Origin: CAYUET01 sp964443875 | GTDB taxonomy: Bacteria; Auribacterota; JAFGBW01 | DNA length: 28,641 bases | Assembly: GCA_964443875.1 (NCBI GenBank) | Contig: CAYUET010000036.1 | Span: 1 to 28,641, forward strand | Direction: 5' to 3' | In this document: one piece after another, positions 21,419 through 28,641 of the stretch | How the letters are laid out: every line of letters starts with the position of its first letter | How positions within the stretch are numbered: position 1 is the stretch's first letter | Notes under the pieces: generated by a model | The model's database searches: none | What the model was told of the DNA's origin: nothing | Seen by the model: only the letters and a program-made list of their open reading frames with translations | Program-made: the position numbers and the translations under genes

Positions 21419-22624
21419 CTACTCGTGACGCAAAGCCTCTATAGGATTCAATTGAGCGGCCTTTCGTGCAGGAAAATAACCGAAGATCACACCAATGGCC
21501 GCGGAAAAGACAACAGCCACAATAATGATCGGCAGATTGAGGACAAAGGGCAGTTTGAGCATCAAAGCCAGACCATAGGAAACCGTCAGTGCCAGGATTA
21601 TTCCGATTATTCCTCCACAGGAGGATACCACCACTGCCTCCACAAGAAATTGAAGAAGAACCTCGTGTTCCATGGCTCCAATCGCAAGACGGGTTCCAAT
21701 CTCACGCGTGCGTTCGGTAACCGAGACAAGCATGATATTCATAATACCGATCCCCCCGACCAGAAGGCTCACCGCAGCGACAGCGCCGAGCAGAGAAGTC
21801 AGAACCTGCGTCGTACCGGAAAGCATTTTTGCGATTTCCTTCATATCCATCACATCAAAATTATCCTCCTCGTTTTGGGAAAGATGCCGGCGTGCACGCA
21901 TAAGACGGCTAATCTCTTCTTTGGCTTTATCTGTAGATCGTCCCTCTCGAACAGAAACCTGAATCATCCTCACATCATCATTTCCCGCCACGCGACGCTG
22001 AAAGGTCCGGAGAGGAATCACCACAATGTCATCCTGATCGTTACCCATAGTCCCCTGCCCCTTGGCTTCCAGAAGACCTATGATTTCACAGGAAAATTTA
22101 TTAAGCCGGATGTTGCTTCCTACGGGGTTCTGCCGGCCGAACAGTTTTTGACGAATCGTTTCGCCAATTACACATACAGAAACCCCGCCGCGTGTTTCGT
22201 TCGGCGTAAACGAACGGCCCTCCTTGATTATCCGGTTGTTCAGCGGAAAATACTGTTCATTGCTCCCGGTGACTGAGGTCGTCCAGTTCTCATTCCCTGA
22301 AATGGCAGTCATGGATTTGCTTGCCGTAGGGGCAACATAAATAAGCGAGGAAATTTCACGGAAAAGCGCTTCGGCATCTTCAACTTTAAACGGCATAGAA
22401 CCTGAGGACTGACCCGGCCCCATATGCTTGCCGGGGTGGATCATCAGCAGGTTGCTTCCCAGGCTTGCAATCTGCTCCGTCACCTGCTGGGTCGCTCCCT
22501 TGCCGAGCGTCACAAGAATTATAACCGAGGCAACCCCAATAATAATGCCAAGCATGGTCAGAAAGGAACGCATCAGGTTGCGGCGAAGTTCACGCAGAGC
22601 CAGCAGTAAAGCATTTCCAAACAT
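21419..22624 (-). CDS. MacB-like ABC transporter permease (FtsX/MacB fold)
   Basis: A 401-residue permease of the MacB/LolC type with four membrane helices. Helix 1 lies in MRSFLTMLGIIIGVASVIILV (~18-40), then a ~230-residue periplasmic domain (GSNLLMIHPG..., TSVTGSNEQYFPLNNRIIKEGRSF..., VCVIGETIRQKLFG) and three C-terminal helices from ~280. The conserved VGGIGIMNIMLVSVTERTREIGTRLAIGA segment is the ATPase-coupling region. In E. coli MacB the ATPase is fused; here it is a separate gene whose stop overlaps this start by one base. Together with the adaptor and outer-membrane factor it should drive export of a macrolide-, peptide- or lipid-like substrate. Last gene of the operon. Confidence 0.94.
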   Translation of the reverse strand: MFGNALLLALRELRRNLMRSFLTMLGIIIGVASVIILVTLGKGATQQVTEQIASLGSNLLMIHPGKHMGPGQSSGSMPFKVEDAEALFREISSLIYVAPTASKSMTAISGNENWTTSVTGSNEQYFPLNNRIIKEGRSFTPNETRGGVSVCVIGETIRQKLFGRQNPVGSNIRLNKFSCEIIGLLEAKGQGTMGNDQDDIVVIPLRTFQRRVAGNDDVRMIQVSVREGRSTDKAKEEISRLMRARRHLSQNEEDNFDVMDMKEIAKMLSGTTQVLTSLLGAVAAVSLLVGGIGIMNIMLVSVTERTREIGTRLAIGAMEHEVLLQFLVEAVVVSSCGGIIGIILALTVSYGLALMLKLPFVLNLPIIIVAVVFSAAIGVIFGYFPARKAAQLNPIEALRHE

Positions 22625-23352
22625 CAGAGGTTCTCCTTATGATTGTAATCCTGTTCAATCAGGCCGTCACGGAAATGGATCGTACGACTGGCATAAGCGG
22701 CCATTTCTGATTCGTGCGTCACCATGATGACCGTGATTCCAAAATCTTTGTTTAAAGCCGTTAAAAGCTCCATGATCTCCGCGCTTCGCTTGGAATCAAG
22801 GTTACCCGTCGGTTCATCCGCCAGAAGAACAAGCGGCTTTATGACGATCGCGCGGGCAATGGCAACACGCTGCTGCTGTCCGCCGGACAATTCCCCGGGT
22901 GTATGATGCTCCCAGCCGGTCAGACCAACCTGCGAGAGCGCCTGACGGGCCTTTAAATGCCGCTCACTCATGGAGGCATGGCGGTAAAGAAGCGGCAGTT
23001 CCACATTCTCAAGGGCGGAGGTGCGGTTTAAAAGATTGAATCCCTGGAACACAAAGCCCAGGTAGTTTCTCCGTAAAAGAGCGCGCTGGTTGTGAGTGAG
23101 CGAAGCCAGCTCCACGCCCTTGAAATGATAAGTCCCGCTCGTGGGCGTGTCCAGACACCCCAGGATGTTCATGCAGGTACTCTTGCCTGAACCGCTCGGG
23201 CCCATGACGGCAACAAACTCACCGGGATAAATACGGATATCCACTCCCCGCAGAGCCGCCATCGCGGCAATACCGGTGCCGTAAATTTTTTTAACGCCCT
23301 GAAGTTCAATGATCGGCTCCTCAGCCCCGTTACTGGACGACATCGCATTCAT
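22624..23352 (-). CDS. ABC transporter ATPase, MacB/LolD type
   Basis: A 242-residue ATP-binding subunit with Walker A GPSGSGKST (~51-59), Q-loop FVFQGFNLL, signature LSGGQQQRVAIARA, Walker B VLLADEPTGNLD and switch histidine MVTHE. The 'LGCLDTPTSG' and 'DEPTGNLDS' phrases are typical of the MacB/LolD/FtsE group. It powers the permease encoded immediately downstream, with one-base stop/start overlaps on both sides (TGATG), so the adaptor, ATPase and permease should be made in fixed ratio. No unusual residues are seen. Confidence 0.96.
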   Translation of the reverse strand: MNAMSSSNGAEEPIIELQGVKKIYGTGIAAMAALRGVDIRIYPGEFVAVMGPSGSGKSTCMNILGCLDTPTSGTYHFKGVELASLTHNQRALLRRNYLGFVFQGFNLLNRTSALENVELPLLYRHASMSERHLKARQALSQVGLTGWEHHTPGELSGGQQQRVAIARAIVIKPLVLLADEPTGNLDSKRSAEIMELLTALNKDFGITVIMVTHESEMAAYASRTIHFRDGLIEQDYNHKENL

Positions 23353-24644
23353 CAGACGGCCGTTTCCATATCTGTGACAAGTTCCATCCCGGGCTCCAGT
23401 TCGCCGTCAGTCACTTCAGTCATTACCCCGTTGCTGATTCCCTTGGTAAAAGGAACAGCCGTCAACTGGCCGTTGCAAAGCGTCCAGACTTTCTGTTCTT
23501 TGCCGTTGCTCTTCGGCGCATTACTGGTTTTAGTTTTTTGACGGCGCGGATGCGGCAGTAAAGACTGCATCACACTGCCGCCGGAACGCGGTTTTTCTTC
23601 GACCACAGGCGGAACAAAACGCAAAGCCGCGTTGGGCACAAGCAGGGCATTCTGAATATTTTTGACTCTTATCACAGCGGTCGCCGTCATGCCAGGGCGA
23701 AGCAAAAGCTCTGAGTTATCCACCCGAAGCACCGCCTTATAGGTGACAACCCCGTCCACGGTTTCAGAACCGTACCGCACCTGGGTGATGGCGGCCGGAA
23801 ATTCATGATCCGGATAGGCATCCACGGTAAATGCCGCTTCCTGCCCTTTCTGTACCGAACCCACATCCGCTTCGTCAATATCCACCAGCAATTCCATTTC
23901 TTTGAGGTCCTGGGCCAGCGTAAAAAGCAGAGGGGCTGAAAAGGAGGCTGCAACCGTCTGTCCCGGCTCAACGTTGCGGGTCAGCACAACGCCATTAATG
24001 GGGGAAATGATAACCGCTTTTGATAAATCCGTTTCAGCGATATTCAGGGTGGCTTTGGCCTGATCCACACCTGCGTTCGCACTTGCCTCATCGGCTTTTG
24101 CGCGCGCAAGGGAGGCTTCAGCGGCATCGAGGTCCGCCTGGGAGGGCATCTTTCCTCCGCTCAGCTCACGAACCCTGTTGAGCTGACCCCACTTGGATTC
24201 CAGCTCTTTGACAGAAGCCCTGGCCTGAAGAAGCTTTGCCTCCGCGGACGCCAGGGCTGCTTTGGCCTGAAGCGCCTGGGATTCCAGTTTCGTGGTATCA
24301 AGACGGGCCAGCACCTGCCCGACCTTCACCTCATCATTGTAGTCCACTTCGATTGTTTTGATTGTTCCGGAAACCTCTATGCCGACATCCACTTTCTTGA
24401 CAGGAGCGAGAGTCCCAGTCGCACTTACCGAAACCACAAGATTACCCATTGTTACCGGCTGTGTGACATAATGAACCGCATTTGCCTTATTTCCGCTGCC
24501 GCGGATGATCAGGAGGCCCAGCAGGATAACCGCTGCAATTCCCCATTTCCTCCAGCGTTTAAACCGCGGTTTTACGGCAGAGGCATCCGATACTCCCAGG
24601 GTCTTCGCAATATCCTCTTTAGTCGGTATTCCAGATTGAGTCAT
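23352..24644 (-). CDS. MacA-like periplasmic adaptor (HlyD/RND membrane-fusion family)
   Basis: A 430-residue adaptor that bridges the inner-membrane pump and the outer-membrane channel. One N-terminal membrane anchor (WGIAAVILLGLLIIRG, ~33-48) is followed by the first barrel/lipoyl half (GTLAPVKKVDVGIEVSGTIKTIEVDYNDEVKVGQVLARLD). A long alpha-hairpin rich in Ala/Glu/Lys (~115-205) leads to the second lipoyl half (AVIISPINGVVLTRNVEPGQTV) and beta-barrel/MP domains. A ~30-residue basic, Pro/Ser-rich insert (EEKPRSGGSVMQSLLPHPRRQKTKTSNAPKSNGKEQ) interrupts the last domain. AAGGAG precedes the start, overlapping the stop of the NodT gene. Confidence 0.94.
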   Translation of the reverse strand: MTQSGIPTKEDIAKTLGVSDASAVKPRFKRWRKWGIAAVILLGLLIIRGSGNKANAVHYVTQPVTMGNLVVSVSATGTLAPVKKVDVGIEVSGTIKTIEVDYNDEVKVGQVLARLDTTKLESQALQAKAALASAEAKLLQARASVKELESKWGQLNRVRELSGGKMPSQADLDAAEASLARAKADEASANAGVDQAKATLNIAETDLSKAVIISPINGVVLTRNVEPGQTVAASFSAPLLFTLAQDLKEMELLVDIDEADVGSVQKGQEAAFTVDAYPDHEFPAAITQVRYGSETVDGVVTYKAVLRVDNSELLLRPGMTATAVIRVKNIQNALLVPNAALRFVPPVVEEKPRSGGSVMQSLLPHPRRQKTKTSNAPKSNGKEQKVWTLCNGQLTAVPFTKGISNGVMTEVTDGELEPGMELVTDMETAV

Positions 24645-24655
24645 AATAAATCTCC

Positions 24656-26119
24656 TTAATTTTTCGCTTCTGCCGCTTCGGATTTTGATGCAGCAGGGGT
24701 CCAGCCGCCTCCGAGTGCTTTATAGAGCCGAATAACATTGCAAGTCCTGTTTGCACTGCTTGAAGCCAGCTGGTCTTCAAGAGTCAATAGCGATTTCTGA
24801 GTGTCCAGAACGGTCTGAAAATCGATAAGACCTGAAGAATACTGGTCACGCGCCAGAGTAAACGCACTTTGCCCGGCTTTCAGCGCATACTCAAGCGAGC
24901 GATGGCGGGCCTGCTCATTCCGATAGGCAGCAAGAGCATTCTCGACATCCTCCAGCGCAGTCAGAATCGCGGCTTCATAAAAAGCCAGAGCCTCTTCCTG
25001 AAGTGCGGTCTGTATTTCGATATTTTTACGGATCCGTCCGAAATCAAAAAGGGTAAAGGCGGCATCCGCCATTGCCTGGGCTGTTTTTGTGCCTCCGGAA
25101 TAAAGGTCCCCCAGAGTCAGTGATTCAACCCCTATGTTCCCGATCAATTTGAAACTCGGATAGCGTGCGGCCTTTGCCGCGCCGATCTTCGCCGTCTGTG
25201 CAGCCAGTTTGCGTTCTGCACGGCGCACGTCAGGACGCTGCCTGAGTACATCCGCAGGTACCCCCACGGCGACGTCTCCCGATGAAACGGGAATTTTGCC
25301 GGTCTTGCCAAGGTCTTTTTCCAGGGCTCCGGGGTGAAGCCCCAGAAGGAGAGCAAGACGGTTCCGAGCCTGTGAAAGAGAGGTCTGAAGCGCCGGAATT
25401 CCCGACCGGGTCTGTTCAAGACTTACCTGGGCCTGATCCAGATCCAGCTGGGTCGTAAGCCCGGACTCAAAACGCCAGCGGGTAATATCGCATGTTTCAG
25501 CCTGGGTCTTAAGACTGCTTTCCGCAAGGGCTATCCGCTGCTGCAGGGAACGCACCTCCACATAATTAAGCGCCACCTCGGAAAAGAGACTCACCTGGAC
25601 GTCGTTCAGATCTTCCTGCGAAGCCTGTAGTGTTGAATCAGCGGCCTCAAGGGCACGGCGGTTTTTACCGAACAGATCCAGCTCCCAGCTTGCGTCAAGA
25701 CTGTTTGAAAAATGTTCCTGAGTTATGCTTTCCCCTTCTGTTTCACTTGTACGCGTACGTGAACCGGAAGCGTTTGCCGAAAGCACAGGGAAAAGATCCG
25801 CCTTGGTGATTCCGCGTTGCGCCCATGCCTGGCGAAGCCGAGCCTCGGCCTGGCGGACATCAAGATTGTTTACCCGCGCCTGTTCCATAAGGCTGGACAA
25901 AAGAGGATCCCCGAAAATCGTCCACCAGTGACTTAAGGTTTCCGGGGAAGCCGTTGCGACATTAAGCCCTTTGCCCTGTTTCGCGGTCCAGACTGCAGGC
26001 ATTGCCTTGTCCGGAACCTTATAATCCGGACCAACAGTCAGACAGCCGCTGCAAAGAAAAAGAATATTCAGCAACAGGAATGGAAAAGCTGATTTTTTTA
26101 TTATCCCTGTAAATTTCAT
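24656..26119 (-). CDS. NodT/TolC-family outer-membrane factor lipoprotein
   Basis: A 487-residue outer-membrane channel subunit of the NodT branch. The N-terminal signal ends in a lipobox (LFLCSGC, lipid-modified cysteine near residue 26), followed by the family's TVGPDYKVP opening. The two-fold TolC repeat is visible: WWTIFGDPLLSSLMEQARVNNLDVRQAEARLRQAWAQRG...SWELDLFGKNRRALEAA, then RRAERKLAAQTAKIGAAKAARYPSFKLIGNIG...AFTLARDQYSSGLIDFQTVLDTQKSLLTLEDQLA. It provides the exit duct for the exporter. Its start overlaps the stop of the TetR-family gene (ATGA), and AAGGA lies upstream, so regulator and channel are coupled. Confidence 0.95.
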   Translation of the reverse strand: MKFTGIIKKSAFPFLLLNILFLCSGCLTVGPDYKVPDKAMPAVWTAKQGKGLNVATASPETLSHWWTIFGDPLLSSLMEQARVNNLDVRQAEARLRQAWAQRGITKADLFPVLSANASGSRTRTSETEGESITQEHFSNSLDASWELDLFGKNRRALEAADSTLQASQEDLNDVQVSLFSEVALNYVEVRSLQQRIALAESSLKTQAETCDITRWRFESGLTTQLDLDQAQVSLEQTRSGIPALQTSLSQARNRLALLLGLHPGALEKDLGKTGKIPVSSGDVAVGVPADVLRQRPDVRRAERKLAAQTAKIGAAKAARYPSFKLIGNIGVESLTLGDLYSGGTKTAQAMADAAFTLFDFGRIRKNIEIQTALQEEALAFYEAAILTALEDVENALAAYRNEQARHRSLEYALKAGQSAFTLARDQYSSGLIDFQTVLDTQKSLLTLEDQLASSSANRTCNVIRLYKALGGGWTPAASKSEAAEAKN

Positions 26120-26817
26120 TGTTTTTTCCTTTTATGCAAGCCAGGGCTTTTTTCATTTTTCAAAGAAATCGCCTGACGAACCCCCTCAATCCCGGAAAGA
26201 CTGAAGCGGATAATATGATCCACAAGCTCATCCGTATTAAACTCCGGCATGGGGGGATGCGATACTTTTTCCTTGCCTGGAGCAAAGGGCTTACGGTGAC
26301 GAGCGTGAAACATCTGAGCCATACACTGAGAGTGAATACTCATCTCACACATCTGAACCGTTTTCTCAGGAACTTCGCCGCCGAGAAGTTCTCTTACAAT
26401 CTCATGAAAGCTCTGATGCAGAGGCTCAATAACCTTATGCATCACCTCCAAAAGAAGCCCTGTGGGATTGGCCATTTCCCTGTTGACAATATCGAAGTCT
26501 ATGCTGGCCGGATCCATAGCCCTTGATATCTGAGCCCTGATCCGCCCCCGAAGACGCTCCTCCACAGAAGCGCTTGGAGAAACACCGCCATCCGGCGGAT
26601 AGATCCGGATGCTGCGCTCAAAGGCATGACGCCAGGCTTCCACATACAGGTTTTCCTTACTTCTGAAATGATAATTCACGGCCGCAATGTTGGCTGAAGC
26701 CCGCTGGCAGATCTCGGCAGTCTTTGTATCGTGATAGCCCTTTTCCGCGAAAACCTCCCCGGCTGCAACAAGAAGCTTATTGCGGGTTCCCAACCCATCA
26801 CTGCGATTCACTGCCAT
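26116..26817 (-). CDS. TetR-family repressor, CecR (YbiH)-like
   Basis: Start chosen at 26817 because GGAG lies eight bases upstream; a GTG nine bases earlier abuts that site. The 233-residue protein has an N-terminal TetR HTH (LLVAAGEVFAEKGYHDTKTAEICQRASANIAAVNYHFRSKENLYVEAW) and a C-terminal ligand-binding domain of the CecR/DUF1956 type (AMDPASIDFDIVNREMANPTGLLLEVMHKVIEPLHQSFHEIVRELLGG). CecR-type proteins repress drug-efflux genes and are released by a ligand. As first gene of the exporter operon, with a palindrome across its own promoter, it most likely represses the whole operon and itself. The inducer is unknown. Confidence 0.93.
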   Translation of the reverse strand: MAVNRSDGLGTRNKLLVAAGEVFAEKGYHDTKTAEICQRASANIAAVNYHFRSKENLYVEAWRHAFERSIRIYPPDGGVSPSASVEERLRGRIRAQISRAMDPASIDFDIVNREMANPTGLLLEVMHKVIEPLHQSFHEIVRELLGGEVPEKTVQMCEMSIHSQCMAQMFHARHRKPFAPGKEKVSHPPMPEFNTDELVDHIIRFSLSGIEGVRQAISLKNEKSPGLHKRKKQ

Positions 26818-26829
26818 AACAAACACTCC

Positions 26830-26861
26830 TTTAAATTAAACAATTTAATTATTAATTTAAA
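26830..26861. promoter_or_regulatory. Putative operator of the TetR-family repressor
   Basis: TTTAAATTAA (26830-26839) and TTAATTTAAA (26852-26861) are exact 10-base inverted arms around a 12-base A/T-rich centre. They lie 13 bases before the repressor ATG and cover the predicted -10. Size and symmetry suit a TetR-family dimer. Confidence 0.55.
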
Positions 26862-26882
26862 ATAGCTATTTGAATTTGTCAA
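26854..26882 (-). promoter_or_regulatory. Promoter of the efflux operon
   Basis: On the minus strand a perfect -35 TTGACA (26877-26882) is followed after 17 bases by TAAATT (26854-26859) as -10. The -10 lies within the inverted-repeat operator, consistent with repression by blocking RNA polymerase. Confidence 0.6.
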
Positions 26883-26916
26883 TAATTTCTTTTTTGTTTT
26901 TCATCAGGAGAGCCTC

Positions 26917-27135
26917 TAACCCGCATATTGCATGAAAAATCAGAAAAAAATCCATTCGAACCCTAATAAATCACATCTTTCAGCCCTACTATGGACTTGA
27001 ATCATTGGGTACAAATTGTACCCAATCCTGTATTCAGACAAAAAATAATCTTTTGTCTGCGCAAGCCTGTTTTGACTGGGTCAAACAGGCATTGCATCCC
27101 GAATATTTGTCGCTTACGCGCAAAATTCGGGCTAA
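26917..27135 (-). repeat. Palindrome-array element, copy 2 (inverted)
   Basis: Reverse complement of the 16996-17213 element over its full length, close to 88% identical by hand count. The same end sequences and four palindromes are kept; the last reads TGGGTACAAATTGTACCCA on the plus strand (27006-27024). Its third hairpin is perfect here (CAGACAAAA...TTTTGTCTG). It sits between the stop of the kinase-like gene and the efflux promoter, reading in the same direction as the kinase-like gene. Confidence 0.85.
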
Positions 27136-27156
27136 TTCTTCCAAACAGAACACTTT

Positions 27157-27213
27157 TTAACCCGAATTTTGCACTCAGGATAAATCGTCAGACTCTAGGG
27201 ATTATGCGGATTT
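27157..27213 (+). repeat. Shrunken copy of the palindrome-array element
   Basis: TTAACCCGAATTTTGC (27157-27172) equals the left end of the element, and TTATGCGGATTT (27202-27213) resembles its right end (TTATGCGGGTTAA), with only 29 bases between. This looks like an internal deletion derivative. The right end covers the stop codon and last codons of the kinase-like gene. Confidence 0.5.
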
Positions 27214-28206
27214 GCGGACGGCTTTTCCGCCCTCCCCGTCAAGGGCTGATGTCTGGAGACCAAGGGAGGAATAGAGATTTCTGAAATCCCGGCGGACATT
27301 GTTTTTTCTTTTAACAACCAGATCAAGAAAAGCGGCCTTTTCCCTGTCAGAGGAAAATCTGAAATTAACGTAACGCCCTATCATTTTCACATACTCTTCA
27401 ACGCTGATGCTCTCAACCTCCCTCACCACTTCCATGACAGCAGAATAAGCCTCCTGAAGAGAAACCTTCCCAACCTGCCCCCGCGCAATCATCGGCAGAA
27501 GGATATTGTAAATGGGCATGTAAGCCGTATTATTTTTGCCGTTATACCCTTCATTGGGATTATACCGGATGCTGAGAACATCCCCGGGGAAATATTTGAA
27601 CGCCTGGGATTTATCAATGGCAAAAATCTCCTCATTGCTGGTTTTGCGGACAAGAAAATTTTTGGTATGAGGATCATGATTTGAAATAAGCCAGTCCAGA
27701 ACCTGTTCTTTGACCAAGGCCAATATCTGAAACCGGGTGAATTTATTGTAGTCCATCGAACGCCCCATACGGTCTAAAAGCGTCTGCCGGTCTCCGTCGA
27801 TAAATTCAAAAATCGCCCCCACATTTCCTTCCAGTTTAAGGGTGTAGGCCGCCACATGCGTATCAAGATGAAGGCGTTTTGCAAGCACACTTGCGAACTC
27901 ATCCACAAAAGCTCTATGCGTCCTGTCCTGTCCCTTATAGGAGGTGGGATACTTTTTAAAAAGCCACAATCCCCCCTTTTCATCACGATAAACCCGGTGA
28001 ATTGTCCCGTCCATGCTTCCGGAATCAAGAGAAGACTCATACTCCCTTGCCCGAATCAAAGATACAGGAAAGGTCTTGTCAATTTTTCCCGGATCCTGAC
28101 CTGTAAAAGCATCATTAATCTGAGAATTTGGGGCAAGAACAGAATTAAGACAGTAGGATGTCGACAACATGTTCAAAAATAAGAATAAACAAATCACTCT
28201 CTTCAT
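27202..28206 (-). CDS. Exported protein with PI3/4-kinase/HipA-like catalytic motifs
   Basis: A 334-residue protein with an N-terminal signal peptide (MKRVICLFLFLNMLSTSYC, cleavage near residue 19-20). The rest shows kinase-fold motifs: strand lysine in GGLWLFKKYP (K84/K85), helix-C-like VDEFASVLAKRL (E103), hinge-like GAIFEFIDG, catalytic loop VLDWLISNHDPHTKNFLV (D178, N183) and metal-binding AIDKSQAF (D198). The 'LDxLIxNxDxHxxNFLV...IDxxxAF' pattern is that of PI3/4-kinase, HipA and Fam20-like atypical kinases. An extracytoplasmic kinase would be unusual; the substrate is unknown and activity is inferred. No Shine-Dalgarno precedes the ATG, while a promoter ends 7 bases before it. Confidence 0.75.
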   Translation of the reverse strand: MKRVICLFLFLNMLSTSYCLNSVLAPNSQINDAFTGQDPGKIDKTFPVSLIRAREYESSLDSGSMDGTIHRVYRDEKGGLWLFKKYPTSYKGQDRTHRAFVDEFASVLAKRLHLDTHVAAYTLKLEGNVGAIFEFIDGDRQTLLDRMGRSMDYNKFTRFQILALVKEQVLDWLISNHDPHTKNFLVRKTSNEEIFAIDKSQAFKYFPGDVLSIRYNPNEGYNGKNNTAYMPIYNILLPMIARGQVGKVSLQEAYSAVMEVVREVESISVEEYVKMIGRYVNFRFSSDREKAAFLDLVVKRKNNVRRDFRNLYSSLGLQTSALDGEGGKAVRKSA

Positions 28207-28213
28207 TGATATC

Positions 28214-28241
28214 AGTATACTGTATTACCATTAAAAATCAA
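28214..28241 (-). promoter_or_regulatory. Possible promoter for a leaderless kinase-like transcript
   Basis: On the minus strand TTGATT (28236-28241) and TATACT (28214-28219) are 16 bases apart. The ATG begins only 8 bases after the -10, so transcription would start about at the start codon, which fits the lack of a ribosome site. Confidence 0.4.
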
Positions 28242-28641
28242 GGGGTGAACATTCCTGTCCCAGTCATAAGACCAGAAAAAATCTCCTTAACCGTTCGAAT
28301 CACTCTTTTCAGTATCGAAGTTGCCTTTTGAATTTGACCAGGTGCTGAATATCTATATTATTAACCTCTAAAACCTGAAAGTTTTTCATAAATAATTCTG
28401 ATTTTTAGTATATTAATGATTTTTATAATCAGGAAAGAAAACTTTCTTTTATCAGTTATAAACCTCCTGTTGATTTTGTGAAAGATTTTATTGTATATGT
28501 GACTTATATTCTGATCACCTTCATAAGGAAAGATCAAAAAATACACATAATACTATAAATAAGGCTATCAAATAATTTTTTTTCATTTAATAAATTTATT
28601 TGTCTATTTAATTTTTATGCGGCCTTATCGATCGAATCCTT
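28242..28641. other. AT-rich stretch with no recognisable gene
   Basis: Apart from a 61-codon A/T-rich frame without ribosome site (28361-28546, minus), nothing resembles a gene, RNA or repeat. An ATG at 28617 opens a frame that runs off the window (M-R-P-Y-R-S-N-P), but there is too little to call it. Confidence 0.4.

Noticed and set aside
21425..22276. 283-codon plus-strand frame
   Set aside because: Lies entirely antisense to the well-supported MacB-like permease; His/Arg-rich composition typical of a shadow frame.
16996..27135. Possible CRISPR array or phage attachment sites at the repeat pair
   Set aside because: Only two long inverted copies with no spacer pattern, no cas, integrase or transposase gene nearby.
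28361..28546. 61-codon minus-strand frame in the right-hand A/T-rich stretch
   Set aside because: Low-complexity I/K/F composition, no ribosome site, no domain.
28617..28641. ATG opening a frame at the window edge
   Set aside because: Only eight codons visible and no ribosome site; cannot be supported.

Overview
The window looks like the chromosome of a Gram-negative bacterium. It encodes an outer-membrane TolC/NodT-type lipoprotein with a tripartite exporter, a sigma-54 activator, CheW/PilZ signalling and several signal peptides. Most housekeeping-type genes have a fairly even, moderate base composition, and many genes lack a clear Shine-Dalgarno. Dispersed palindromic repeats, the zinc-ribbon membrane protein and the exported kinase-like protein (mature part beginning near 'LNSVLAPNS') remind me of uncultured lineages such as Omnitrophota. 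That is only an impression, and I cannot place the organism from sequence alone.

Region 1 (1-2600): the end of a type I restriction-modification locus, with the 3' part of a RhuM-family gene overlapping a two-TRD hsdS. The hsdS is a mosaic: near-identical GC-rich repeats surround two AT-rich target-recognition domains, a C8 tract sits at the end of TRD1, and a palindromic repeat is embedded in frame. A cluster of dispersed repeats follows. Region 2 (2600-3130): a hicB-hicA toxin-antitoxin pair on the minus strand. Region 3 (3250-8370): metG, a PilZ protein, a CheW protein, a YkgJ-type cysteine-cluster protein and an M20 peptidase, tightly packed. Region 4 (8450-16880): an exported alpha/beta hydrolase, a PP2C phosphatase, an ABC-class P-loop ATPase, an NtrC-type sigma-54 response regulator, a GT4 glycosyltransferase, and a CHASE2 histidine kinase that also carries a degenerate GGDEF-like domain. 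The regulator and kinase are probably a two-component pair, with the glycosyltransferase gene between them.

Region 5 (17000-27135): a 9.7 kb accessory block bounded by two inverted copies of a ~218 bp element made of consecutive palindromes. It holds an AT-rich orphan membrane protein, an AmpG/PAT-like MFS transporter, three small uncharacterised genes (one a 49-codon DUF3006-type gene), and a compact operon of TetR/CecR-like regulator, NodT outer-membrane factor, MacA-like adaptor, ABC ATPase and MacB-like permease. The operon has a good promoter overlapped by a 10+10 bp inverted repeat, which suggests autorepression. Region 6 (27157-28641): an apparent internally deleted copy of the same repeat, then an exported protein with PI3/4-kinase/HipA-like catalytic motifs, then an AT-rich stretch with no recognisable gene.

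The most unusual observations are the palindrome-array element and its shrunken relatives, the potentially phase-variable hsdS, the CHASE2/pseudo-GGDEF/histidine-kinase fusion in its signalling cluster, and the exported kinase-like protein.
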